In this document: one piece after another, positions 48,901-58,935 of the stretch
How the letters are laid out: each line of letters begins with the position of its first letter
How positions within the stretch are numbered: position 1 is the first letter of the stretch
Assembly (NCBI GenBank): GCA_013397455.1
Contig: VYZB01000223.1
Span: forward strand, 769,901 to 833,900
Direction: 5' to 3'
Source of the DNA: Crotophaga sulcirostris
Lineage: Eukaryota > Chordata > Aves > Cuculiformes > Crotophagidae
Length of the DNA stretch: 64,000 nucleotides
Translations under genes and position numbers: made by a program
Notes under the pieces: model-generated
Seen by the model: only the letters and a program-made list of their open reading frames with translations
Told to the model about the DNA's origin: nothing
Database searches by the model: none

Positions 48901-51900
48901 AGAGATTTGTCTGTCTGCTTTTTGCATGCACCATATGTTGACTTTCAGGATGTAGCTCTTCACTGCACAATTGAAAAGGTGGATGTTGCTGGAAATATGA
49001 ACACTGTCAGATAATAAATTGTTACTTCTCTGTCTGGAATGGATTTCTGGGGACCCAGTGCTTTGTCAGTTTGAAATCTGTCATTTGTGAAAGTCAGCAG
49101 GACTTCTGCACGATTTCAGCGTGTCAGAATTTTTCCCAATAGCAACAATATGGAAGATGCATCTTAAGGATGTTCAGAAATGTGCCACATACAATGCAGG
49201 CATCAATAGACTCATTTGCTGTTTTAATTTCATTGCTGTAGATTCACTGCTCTCTGCCCTTTGACAGCAGTCTCTTCTTTACTTGCCCTCATAAAGCCAT
49301 GCTGTTTGCTTGGTGATTAGCCTGTCATTTTTAGTTGCCTGCTGAGTCAGAACCTGTTGTATTTATTCTAATACAACTATGGAAAAAATTACATTTCCCC
49401 TTATGGAGGACTATACTTTAGAGGAAGTGGAAACCCTCTTGACTGAGTAATTAGATCCAGATTTTCCACCCAAAAGATCACTGGATGAAAATGAGATCAA
49501 ACAGTGTAAACTGTGGGGTTTTTTTAGGTTAGTGTTGGTTTTTTTTCTACTTAGAACTATCTTTAAAAGATCTTTTCTCAATTTTGGGAAATACAGTCTT
49601 TCCATTGTTGTTTAGAAAGGTAGTCATCATAAAGGAGTACCCAAGGGTTGGATGTATCATCTCCCTACCAAGCTCTTAAAGGTTTGCTAGGCTGCAGATA
49701 TGTTCAGCTTCTCTCCAGTGTGACTGTGACCTTATCTCCCCTGGTGAATCAGTAGCTGAGCAACATGATGCAGGGGTTTTTTCCTCCTTCGGGCTGATCA
49801 CATCGTTGCACACATTAAGATAAATTTACACCCCCTGTAAGCCTGCAGGGGCTGGACACTTCAGCCTTTCAGCTGTGTTGAACTTCCCAGCAAAAGTTAA
49901 AATCAGCAGCTATTTCAGTGCCACTCACCTCAACTGTATGGACAATGTCAGGATTGCTCACAGGGAAATAGCAAAAGGAATCAGTTACTTGCACTGCCTG
50001 TTCATGTTTTTCTTCAGAGGTTTTTTTTTTAGTTTAACTGTGGCTCTAAGGTACTTTCCGTAGCCACTTAGGCACAGGTAGGCTTTATATTGTAATAGTG
50101 CAAGGTTAATCACGCCCAACTGGCTACACCAAAGTAACTTTAAAAACAACTTCATATATCATTCCAGTTTGTCTTCAAGATCACTGCAGCCAAGCAGCAG
50201 GACCACTTTTTTCAAGCTGCCTACCTGGAAGAGAGAGACGCCTGGGTACGGGATATCAAGAAAGCAATTCATTGCCTAGATGGAGGCCAAAGGTTTGCCA
50301 GAAAATCCACGAGAAAATCTATCAGACTACCTGAAACAATCAACCTGAGGTTTGTTCTTGTAGCTCTGCTCCCTTGTTTACTTCCATCCAGAGGTGGTGA
50401 GCCAGATCTGTAACCTCAGTCTGGAAGAGCTATGAGTATCTCTGTCCGTACTACTGCTCTGGTGTTCCTCAGAGTCCTTTTGGCATGACTAACATTTTCA
50501 GAATGGACAATCAGGACTGGGAAGGTCAATTTTAATACATCATCTTTTACCAAAATATGTTTATTTATCACAGGATTTTACTGATAAGGAGATCTATGAG
50601 AACACTGTGGTGCAGAAGGAGAACTCAGCCAAAGTGTGCCTCCACCAGGAAAAGCATTTTTATACAATATATAATTTATTGCAAATATATTTTAAACCTT
50701 TTGTTTGCTCTCCAGAGAAACACTGATGTTAGCCTACTTTTTGGATGGAGAGGTTTTTCTGTCTGCCAGAAAACTTGGAACTGGCAAGGGGAGAAGAAGA
50801 GATAAAGGGCACACACAGGAAGTCATCTGTTAGTCAGTACTTCAAAAATTAAGAACAACTTCTTTTTTTGCCCCAACCAGTAAATACAGTGCAGTGCTGT
50901 GCTGCTTAGAGGACAGGAAAACTGCGCAGGGCCAAGATCCAACTAAATCTGACTTCATGGGCTTCAGCAGAGGATAACCATGATTAAAAGGCCAAAAGAC
51001 AGCCTGTGACATTTAATATTCCTCTTTCTTGTCATTTCAGAGCTCCAAGGAAGTAGAGTTCTGAGCAAATAAAAGGCAGGTGGGAGGAAAGAGGTCAAAC
51101 CAGGTGTCAGTAAAGTTACTTAAGGCCTCTGAGAGCATGCAGGCTTTGGAGATGTCACAGTGACAGCAGTTTTTTGCTCAGCCAAGGACCCTTGGGGGAA
51201 CATAGCAAAGCAGTGAGCTCCCCTATCAGCACTGTCAGAGACCGTGGGACCCTGTGAAGGTGCCTCAACAGTGGGCGTTCCTCTCTTCACACTACAGTCA
51301 CCACAAATTGTTATGTTCTTAAAATATGGGAGTGTGGTGAGCCGATTGTGCACTCTCCCCTCTGCTCTTGAAGCTGTGGCAGTGATGTAGTGAGGCTCTC
51401 GAGCTTTGCACTGTAAATTTTTCAGGGGATTAAACTAAGCCATACGATAGCTCTGCATAGATCAATATGGCACAAAAACATGAAGACCCCATGAATGACA
51501 ATGATATTGTACGAACTGGCTAAATCTTTTTATTTGCTAACAGCTTCTGTGGTTCATTTTATGCACAGTGCTTTGTACCTCTCAATGAAAGATCCTGAAA
51601 AGGGAATAAAGGAGTTGAAGCTGGAAAAAGATAAAAAAGTGTTCAATTACTGCTTTACAGGTAAGCAGCTCTTGTCCCTCTTTTCTGTACAACAAAGGGA
51701 GCACAGGGCTGAGAGTCTAAAAATAGATACAAAGGCTCTAAGCTCTGTAGAGCACGGAGAGGTTTGAGAAGAAAACCTGGCAGATGTTTTCTTGACTAAC
51801 ATGAGTTGCTCAAAAGATGAAGCTTGAAAAACTCTTCAGTTATGGCCATGATAAGCAAGAGAGGAGGAAGGAACTTAAGCAGTGCCAGAGAGATTGAAGT

Positions 51901-54900
51901 AGATATTTGTAGAAAGTTGCATGAAACACTTAAATCCAGAAGAATTATTCCTTTCTGATTTTTTCATCAACAAGCTGTGTCACATTGTGATTCCTGTCCA
52001 AGTGAAATCTATGGGTGCTAAGAGTCAAAAGTCACTTTATTTTGACAACACTGTGTCAGTTACATAGCAGCCTGCAAACTGTCTTCTCTAGGCTTGGCTG
52101 TCCTTTGTATTTCCCCAGTCCCTGTGGCTTCCCAGTTCAGCCCTGCATGCCCTCCCAGTTTTCTTCTCCCTCAGGTACAATGTTCAAGAGTCATACTGGC
52201 CCCTGCCATTAGTTGGATTGGCTGTACCTCACTGGATGACCCAAGTACCTTTCCGGATTAGCTCTCTGCATTGTCACTAAGAACATCTTTCAGGAGGCTC
52301 ATGGAGTAGCCTTGTTGCCTGTGTATTTTTAGGCTTCTTCGTATCTGTCTTGGTTCATGGCTGATGTTTTTTGTTCCTTTGTAACAAGGCACCTCCGTGA
52401 TTGACTGGCTGGTGTCCAGCAACTCCATCCGAAATCGCAAAGAAGGTCTCATGCTTGCCTCTTCCCTCTTGAGTGAAGGCTACCTACAGCCTGCAGGGGA
52501 TACATCCAAGGCTGCTGCTGAGGGCCTGTCAGACACACCCTTCTTGGATCTCTGTGATGCCTTCTACTACTTTGTGAGTGTTGTATTCTGTTCTTTTTAA
52601 TTGTCTCAGACTTACTCATGCTCTGTTTGTCTCAGGCTTCTTGTTGGGTTTCTTAAATCCTGGAGGAAAGATTGTACATAAATGTGGAGATCCCTGTTAA
52701 CTGTCCTTATGTGATACTTGGAATGAACTGTCTCACTTTAATATTTGTAAGCAGGACATTTTTCTTCTGGCGCCCTTCTAAATGTGAACTGAGTGCTGAG
52801 ATCAAGCTGGGTTTTTTTAACTTAGACCTTAGACTTTTTTCCTGGTAATTCCACCAGCAGCCACAATTTACCCATCAGTTCCTCTGATGATTCAGTGGAA
52901 GGGAAGAGAGTAATTCATTATCATGGGGCTTCTCAGGGCGGCATAAGATACAACCCCATTTTGTGCAGAGCCATCAAATCTGACTCAGTGTGTGTGCATG
53001 CACACACACACGGCTTGCTGGTGAGTGAAGAAGCAAAAGTTTTTAATATCCCCCAATAATATCTGTCCTATGTAGCTTGCCCAACCTTTTCAAATTATTG
53101 CTTCATTTTCTGTAGATTGATTTGAAGAACTTGCAATATCACAATCACAGTCAAATACTGTTTTAGAGATGTTTGGCTTATGAAGTTATGCTAATAAAAC
53201 AGGGTGGAGAGAAGCCAAAGAGAAGCCAGATTTGTACATGTACATAAACATGCGGCAGCTGTGTAACTTCTGAATTTTCTCTTGTGGTCATGCAGCCAGA
53301 CAGTGGGTTTTTCTGCGAGGGAAATTCTAGTGATGACGATGTGGTCCTGAAAGAAGAATTCAGAGGCATGGTAGTCAAACAAGGATGTTTGCTGAAACAG
53401 GTCAGTATTTCACGTGTTCCATCCTGTCACCGGGATGATATTGCATGAATAAAAGATTACGCTTTTACACCTAAAAGCTTTAGAGAAGAAACTACCCTAT
53501 GCCATCTCCACACTTGACAGGTTTCATCTCTGTCCTTCTTGCCTTTGCATAAAGAACATTTGCTGTAGCACGGCAGCAGGGCTTTTGCCCAGTGTTGCAA
53601 TGTTTATTGTTCTTACTATGAAATAAGACAGTTTATAGTTTTAATCAGGAATCATAGAATTGCTTGGTTGGAAAAGACCTTTGAGATCAAGTTCAACTGT
53701 AGCTGTCTACTACTCAACCATATCCCTGAGCACCTCATGTATCCATCTTTTAAACATCTCCAGGGATGGTGACTCACCCACTTCCCTGGGCAGCCGTTCC
53801 AGTGCCTGATAACCCTTCTGGTGAAGAAATTTTTCCTAATATCTATCTGAATCTCCCATGGTGCAACTTGAGGCTGTTACCTCTCATCCTATCACCTGTC
53901 ACTTGGGAGAACAGATCAACATCCATCTCACTACAACCTCCTTTCAGGCAGTTGTAGGCAGTGATAAGGTCTCCCCTCAGTCTCCTTTTCTCCTGGCTAA
54001 GTAAACCCAGTTCCCTGAGCCACCACCTTTCATAAGACTTGCTCTCCAGCACCTTCACCAGCCTTGTTGCCCTTCTCTGGAAATGCTCCAGCATTTCAAT
54101 GTCTTTCTTGCAGCAAGGGGCCCAAAACTGAACACAGTACTCGAGGTGCGGCCTCACCAACGCGGAGTACAGGGGCACTTGGAAAAAAGAGTGCTAAAGC
54201 AGGAGACAAGTAATTGACGCAATGTAAAACTGAAGTTGGATAAAAAGGCTGCCAATCCAATGTCCCTCTGAACATGCAACTGGATTCTGCTGCCAGTTTT
54301 CATGGGCTTTTTCAGCACACCTGAGCAAAGGAGTCCTTTCAGTCACTAATGTTTGATCCTGTCCCTTCTGTAAGATAACTGTATACCTTCCTTTCCAGCA
54401 ATACTTTAGGCATTATGGTGAATGTTGTGGTAAGATCCCTGCTTTCTGAGGCCGTTGCAGTCTTCAATGGATAAAACAGAATAGTTAAGTTGGAAGGGAC
54501 TGACAGTGATCATCCAGTCCAACTGCCTGACCACTTCAGGGCTGACCAAAGGTTAGAGTGTTATTAAGGGCCTCATCCAAATGTCTCTTAAGGACTGACA
54601 GACTTGGGGTATTGACCATTCTCTAGGAAGCCTCTTCCCCACTGTTTGACCACCCTCTCAGTAAAGAAATGTTTCTTAATCAGTCTGAACCTCGACCATT
54701 AAAATATTCTTTGGGAGTTTAAGAACTTTTTGGTGGTGCTCACTTGTATGTGTCTTGCTCAATCAGATTACTCAAAAGCAATGGATGAAATTAGATACAT
54801 GCCTTTCTGCTAACTTTTACCCTGTCACGTTCACATCTTCTTAGTTAGTAAGAGCTTTCTTTGCAAACAGTGTAGCTAATTGAGAAACTAGTGTTTTGAA

Positions 54901-57900
54901 ATGCTGAGGGGAAGTGATTCATGACAGTCTTCCACCATTGTCAGTCTGGATTTGGTCACCCAATTGTGGATCATTGCTTGGAAGTGTCACTGCTTCTGCT
55001 GAGATTGCTTTCAGCAGATCTAGATTTTCCCCGCCCATCATTTTGGTCTTGAAAATAGGTCAACAAGGCATCTATGTCCATATCAGAAGGTGGTATTATT
55101 TGTGCTTGAGCTTCTTGACCATGAACACTCTCCAGGGTTCTTTAGCCAGATAAACCTTTTTTGTTGTTGTTGTCACTGCAGGGAGAGAACAACATGAAGC
55201 TCATTCTTGCCAATAGTTTGAAGTACCTTCCTGCAAGACATTTTGCAGCCATGTGTTCTGGCAAGCATTTAAACCCAGTTCTTACAGGCATCAGGTGAAT
55301 GCCATAACTACCAGACTATGAGATGTGTTTAGGGGATCCTCCCATGTTGAAGCTGTTCTACTTTGTACAAAAAATAAAAAGAGAAACCAGTGTGATAGTC
55401 TGTATGCAGAAAGGCCAGGTTCAAGTACCACTCCAGTGAATATTTCCTGTCCAAAATAGTCAGCTTTTTCCCTTTTGTACTTGCCTGTTCTCTCATGTAG
55501 GTAAGCTGACTGTAAGTGCTTTCAGACAAAGCAGTTCATGGCATTCCTGTTTTTGAATTTTCATAGGGACATCGGAGGAAGAACTGGAAAGTGAGAAAGT
55601 TTGTTTTAAGAGATGACCCGGCATATCTTCACTACTATGATCCTGCTGGAGTAAGAGACATTTGGTTTATTTCTCTGTTTTGTTTTAAAACTAACGCCTT
55701 GTAGAAATATCTGAATGGAGTATTTGCATGGGAATGTGTGGTAGGGAAGACCAAGCAGGACAGTGGGGCTGTTTGTGCTCACATGGCCTAGCCATCCTCT
55801 GGAAAAGCAGAGTGAAAAAAAATGCCATCCTCTGGAAAAGCAGAGTTTCTGGGACTGCCACGTCAGGGTGGTAAGTGCCACCTAGACCTCGGAACAGCTA
55901 ACACTGAACTGTGCTCTCATCTCTTATCTGTTATTAAATAGAATCAATGTGTGCTCTCATTTGATTAAAATGTACTAGGTCGTAAGTGCAAACCAACACA
56001 GTACAGTCATTTTACAGTTTATAATTGAGGTATTTTCTGTGTCAGGCTGCAGTATGGCACTCCATTTCTTATGTAATTCTAACAAACCTTGCCCTAAGAA
56101 AGGCAGAAGCATTGCCACAGGAAGACTATGCCCCCCAAGAGGTGGATTCAGCCCACAAGTTTTATTTTATCTTGCATTGCTGCAGGAGCAGTGCCATTGT
56201 GGGTTACCAGTGATTTATGCTGTGCCTGGCCCCCTTGGCAGAGGCAGCCTAGACACACTGGAACATCAGCTCTGAGGAGTTTCTGTCCTCCCTATTCCCA
56301 GCTTACCTTTCCCACTCCTGGCATCCCATCCCGAAGACATGAGTTGTATCAGCTTACAAGGACTGCTCCTTTGAAACTTATGCCAACAAAAATGTACAAT
56401 CTTCAACAGTTCTTTGACTATCACAGTCCTGAAATGCACAAGAGGCCATACTGTAAATAAGGGTATAGCTGCTTTTGCTGCTTGGTAAGAATATTTCTCA
56501 GATCTGCTCTTTTTCTAACTGATCTTTTTTTCTATTGACTGTGACGTCAAAAGAAAAGTTCTAGTTGGCACAAGGCTTATATTCTTGTAACTTTGTATAG
56601 AATATGCTAGATACTCTGCAGATTCTGAATTTCAAATCCACAGAGAGCTCCTATCTAATTTGTCTTTCCCTTATCACAGCCCTTACACTCCCTGTCACAC
56701 ACAGACTGAGGATTCCCTGGTTTCCCATGTGACATACTAAGTCAGCAAACGGTTTTTGTTTCCATTCTGGAGTTGTAGCCAGATATTAAAATGTGAAAAA
56801 TTTCAGAAGCGTTGCATTTCATTTTGATTTCATGTCCTCACCAGGGAGAAGAACCACTAGGAGCAATTCACTTGAGAGGCTGTGTGGTGACAGCAGTGGA
56901 AGACATGCCAGACTGTAAGGAACCATATTGAATAAGATCTGTAACACGTTTTTGGTACTGTCTTTCAACCTGCCTGATATCACAAGTGTTTTTTACTCAA
57001 AAGCAATCTATGTGCAATGATTCAGTAATTATTCTAGTAACTAGTCTCTCTATTGCTGTCTTAATTAGAAAAGGATGCTGTGGTTAAGGTAGCAACAGGG
57101 AATCTTGTGTTTTGTCAGTTGTTTAGAGAAGACTAGTCCAAACAATGACATCATCCCTATGTTAGGCTAACTGGTCTTAGAAAAAGTAAGCTGAATTTGC
57201 TCCTTTTAGCTGATAAGTTTGAGATGGATGCAAATAGTTATGCCAGCAATTTATTACTGCTCACATTCTGATCCCTCCCAAAACCAAATATTGTGGGAAC
57301 AGCAGTAGTTAAGCGTTGCTGCAAGGAACAAGAAACACTCATTCCACACATCCTCCTCTCTACAGGAGGGGCAGGCTATCATACTTGGCAAGAAGGTCTG
57401 TTGGTACCTTGGCACCTGTGAGGGCTGTGCTGGCAGATACAAAAAACCCTGGAGATTTTCAATGTGACATGGACTTAAGCATTTGGTTTTGTAGCTGGCA
57501 AGGCACAGGAGGGTTTGGGGAATAGGACCTGTCCACAGGATTGCAGATCCTTCTGCAATTGGAGATTAATTACCCAGAGACACCTGAAGGTGAAATGTGA
57601 AGAATTCATGGGTTGTTTCTCCAAGACAGAGACCTATCTCAGGGACCCACACTTGCAATCTGTTTGTGAAGGCCTGGTCAGGCAGAGATGTAGAAAGGAA
57701 GAAAATCCCCTTACAGCATATCAAGAAAGAAACATGGTAAATACAAGACTTCATTCTCTCGTAACTGACTTATTTCTTTCCTGTAGCCAAGAAGTATGAT
57801 GTTGACAACATCCTCTTTGAAATCATCACAGCAAATGATATCCACTATTATTTGCAAGCAGCCTCATCTGCAGAGCGTACAGAGTGGATCAAAGCTATTC

Positions 57901-57926
57901 AGACAGTTTCTAGGACTGGAAAATGA
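42865..57926 (+). CDS. PLEK: PLEK, pleckstrin (9 coding exons, complete)
   Basis: Nine exons (42865-42912, 46617-46772, 50168-50349, 51569-51660, 52389-52573, 53296-53400, 55567-55650, 56845-56914, 57787-57926) join in frame into 1,062 nt, 353 residues plus TGA; all introns are GT-AG. Order: PH1 (about 6-103), PKC target linker, DEP (about 138-223), PH2 (about 246-350). Pleckstrin is the major PKC substrate of platelets and leukocytes. It binds phosphoinositides at the membrane and affects actin and granule secretion. The three phospho-acceptors known in human (S113, T114, S117) are present here as S115, T116 and S119 in RKSTRKS. The signature PH-domain tryptophans are W94 (ERDAWVRDI) and W341 (RTEWIKAI). 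Human pleckstrin has 350 residues. This one has two extra residues at the N-terminus ([11 protein letters not shown] against MEPKRIREG) and one in the variable PH2 loop at the exon 8/9 junction. It looks intact. Confidence 0.98.
42913..46616 (+). other. PLEK intron 1
   Basis: 3,704 nt, gtaagt donor and atgcag acceptor. No exon or clear transposon recognised. A 13-base direct repeat lies just upstream of the acceptor. Confidence 0.85.
46617..46772 (+). CDS. PLEK: PLEK coding exon 2
   Basis: 52 codons (residues 17-68) in phase 0: the PH1 core with [19 protein letters not shown] and [11 protein letters not shown]. Donor gtaagt at 46773. Confidence 0.97.
46773..50167 (+). other. PLEK intron 2
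   Basis: 3,395 nt, AT-rich, no recognisable repeat or additional exon. Confidence 0.85.
50168..50349 (+). CDS. PLEK: PLEK coding exon 3
   Basis: Residues 69-128 plus two bases of codon 129. It finishes PH1 ([13 protein letters not shown]) and carries the PKC site cluster [14 protein letters not shown]. The donor is GAG|gtttgt, weaker than the others in the gene. Confidence 0.96.
50350..51568 (+). other. PLEK intron 3
   Basis: 1,219 nt between a gtttgt donor and a gcacag acceptor. Nothing else recognised. Confidence 0.85.
51569..51660 (+). CDS. PLEK: PLEK coding exon 4
   Basis: 92 nt; completes codon 129 (AGT, Ser) and encodes [16 protein letters not shown] and the start of the DEP domain (VFNYCFTG). 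Ends with one base of the Gly160 codon before gtaagc. Confidence 0.96.
51661..52388 (+). other. PLEK intron 4
   Basis: 728 nt, gtaagc donor and aacaag acceptor. No repeat recognised. Confidence 0.85.
52389..52573 (+). CDS. PLEK: PLEK coding exon 5
   Basis: Completes Gly160 and encodes residues 161-221, most of the DEP domain: [35 protein letters not shown] and DAFYYF. Donor gtgagt, phase 0. Confidence 0.97.
52574..53295 (+). other. PLEK intron 5
   Basis: 722 nt, gtgagt donor and atgcag acceptor. Contains a perfect GT/AC palindrome at 52988-53009. Confidence 0.85.
52988..53009. repeat. Perfect GT/AC palindrome in PLEK intron 5
   Basis: (GT)4, then GCATGC, then (AC)4: a 22-nt perfect inverted repeat that is also alternating purine-pyrimidine throughout. 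The alternation extends to about 53012. Confidence 0.9.
53296..53400 (+). CDS. PLEK: PLEK coding exon 6
   Basis: 35 codons (residues 222-256): [20 protein letters not shown], then [16 protein letters not shown], which starts PH2. Donor gtcagt, phase 0. The acidic SSDDD linker is kept as in the human protein. Confidence 0.97.
53650..54180 (-). mobile_element. CR1 LINE fragment with RT C-terminus (minus orientation)
   Basis: The minus strand from 54178 to 53843 is an open frame of 111 codons with the CR1 reverse transcriptase C-terminal motifs [27 protein letters not shown] and RRLRGDLI. This is followed by the CR1 3' UTR ending near TTCTATGATTCC (minus strand; 53650-53661). It is 5'-truncated at about 530 bp and not a functional element. 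Confidence 0.93.
54474..54697 (-). mobile_element. Older CR1 LINE fragment (minus orientation)
   Basis: Reverse complement of a CR1 3' region: TTAAGTTGGAAGGGACTGAC, CATCCAGTCCAACTGCC and the GTAAAGAAATGTTTCTTAAT block. It is more diverged than the neighbouring copy and about 300 bp beyond it. Confidence 0.8.
55567..55650 (+). CDS. PLEK: PLEK coding exon 7
   Basis: 28 codons (residues 257-284): [17 protein letters not shown], then [11 protein letters not shown], the first strands of PH2. Donor gtaaga, phase 0. Confidence 0.97.
55651..56844 (+). other. PLEK intron 7
   Basis: 1,194 nt, gtaaga donor and accag acceptor. Contains a 23-base direct repeat with a 33-base period at 55791-55846. The open frames around 56.0-56.5 kb match no known family. 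Confidence 0.85.
55791..55846 (+). repeat. Local tandem duplication, 23-nt unit with 33-nt period
   Basis: An identical 23-nt sequence (GCCATCCTCT...GCAGAGT) occurs at 55791-55813 and 55824-55846, separated by GAAAAAAAAT. It lies in PLEK intron 7. Confidence 0.95.
56845..56914 (+). CDS. PLEK: PLEK coding exon 8
   Basis: 23 codons plus one base (residues 285-307): [20 protein letters not shown] and MPD. Donor gtaagg. The end of this exon is the variable PH2 loop, which differs in length by one residue from the human protein. Confidence 0.95.
56915..57786 (+). other. PLEK intron 8
   Basis: 872 nt between a gtaagg donor and a ctgtag acceptor. Nothing else recognised. Confidence 0.85.
57787..57926 (+). 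CDS. PLEK: PLEK coding exon 9 (terminal)
   Basis: Completes codon 308 (TCC, Ser) and encodes the rest of PH2 to residue 353: [19 protein letters not shown], then [17 protein letters not shown], and TGA at 57924-57926. Plus-strand frame 57796-58017 is a shadow in another frame. Confidence 0.97.
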
Positions 57927-58935
57927 AGATTATCTGCCAGTAAGAAGACAGACAACTGAAATTAGTTACTCAAAAACAAAACAGAAGAAATCAATGTCAT
58001 CCAGAAAGGCATCCTAAGGCTTGTGGGTTGGAGGTGCGGGTGGGTTGTCAGTTTCAATTTCATAGTGGGCACTAACAAACTAACATTTTTCCACTTGTGT
58101 TATGGTAATATTTTACTAAATTATAGCATAGAACATGCCATAATAGTGTGTGCTGCTTAGAGTAATCAGTCCACCTTAGGAAGGTTGTACCTTTTACCTT
58201 CCCCTGCTGCCACAGATGATAGTGAGAATTTCGCCATGAACAAAGGACAGTCATGTCATTACATGAGAAACTTTAATGGTCACATGCCATTCAGCCTGTG
58301 TTGTGTTTCAGTATCTTCAGATATTTCAAAGTCTTTCCAAGAGAAACTTTACACTTTGCTCTTCATTAGATCATTTTACTGCTTGTTCGCCTATACAAGT
58401 AATGCCTTCGATTTAAGGAAAGAAATCAACTCACTTCAAAACCTAATCCACTCCTTTATAGTCCTTCAGTGTCAAGGAAGGGAAGGATGCAGGCAATTAT
58501 GGAAACACCATGCAGAAAGCAAGTACAACTCAGTGACAGGGATATGAGGAAAAGTCTCTTCTCACAGTATTTCAAACACAAAGCAATCTCAGTGCAACTT
58601 CTTTATCACCTGATTTTGACCTTTGCTAAATATCTCCACAAGAATCTGTGCTAGAATCATTGTTTTCCTTTCATTTAGTTCTCCAAAGCAGTTGCTAGGG
58701 TATCAGATAGTGCTGATTTGACCTGTCTTTGAATTAAGAATCTTGCAGGAGAAGAAGGGAAAGGATCCATGAGGGGGTTAATTTGAAATACTGATTGAAG
58801 TGGCTTGGTTTAGGTTTTTGGTTTTCTTTGTAACCTCCAGCAACATACTCAGTCATTGGTTCTGTGCCTTAGTAATACAAGATAAACTTTATACTTACTG
58901 TAATTGAAATAAACATTGTTATTTGACAAGGTCAG
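57927..58935 (+). other. PLEK: PLEK 3' UTR (inferred)
   Basis: About 1 kb from the stop codon to just beyond the first good AATAAA at 58908. Open frames inside it (58185-58547, 58469-58654) show no family resemblance. Confidence 0.7.
58908..58913 (+). terminator. Poly(A) signal of PLEK
   Basis: AATAAA in the context ttgaaataaacattg, the first such hexamer after the PLEK stop. T- and GT-rich sequence (gtttttgcctgactgtatgt) follows at 40-60 nt. Confidence 0.7.

Larger units (their letters stand above)
53401..55566 (+). other. PLEK intron 6 with two CR1 copies
   Basis: 2,166 nt, gtcagt donor and catag acceptor. It holds two CR1 fragments in antisense orientation to PLEK, listed separately. Confidence 0.85.
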
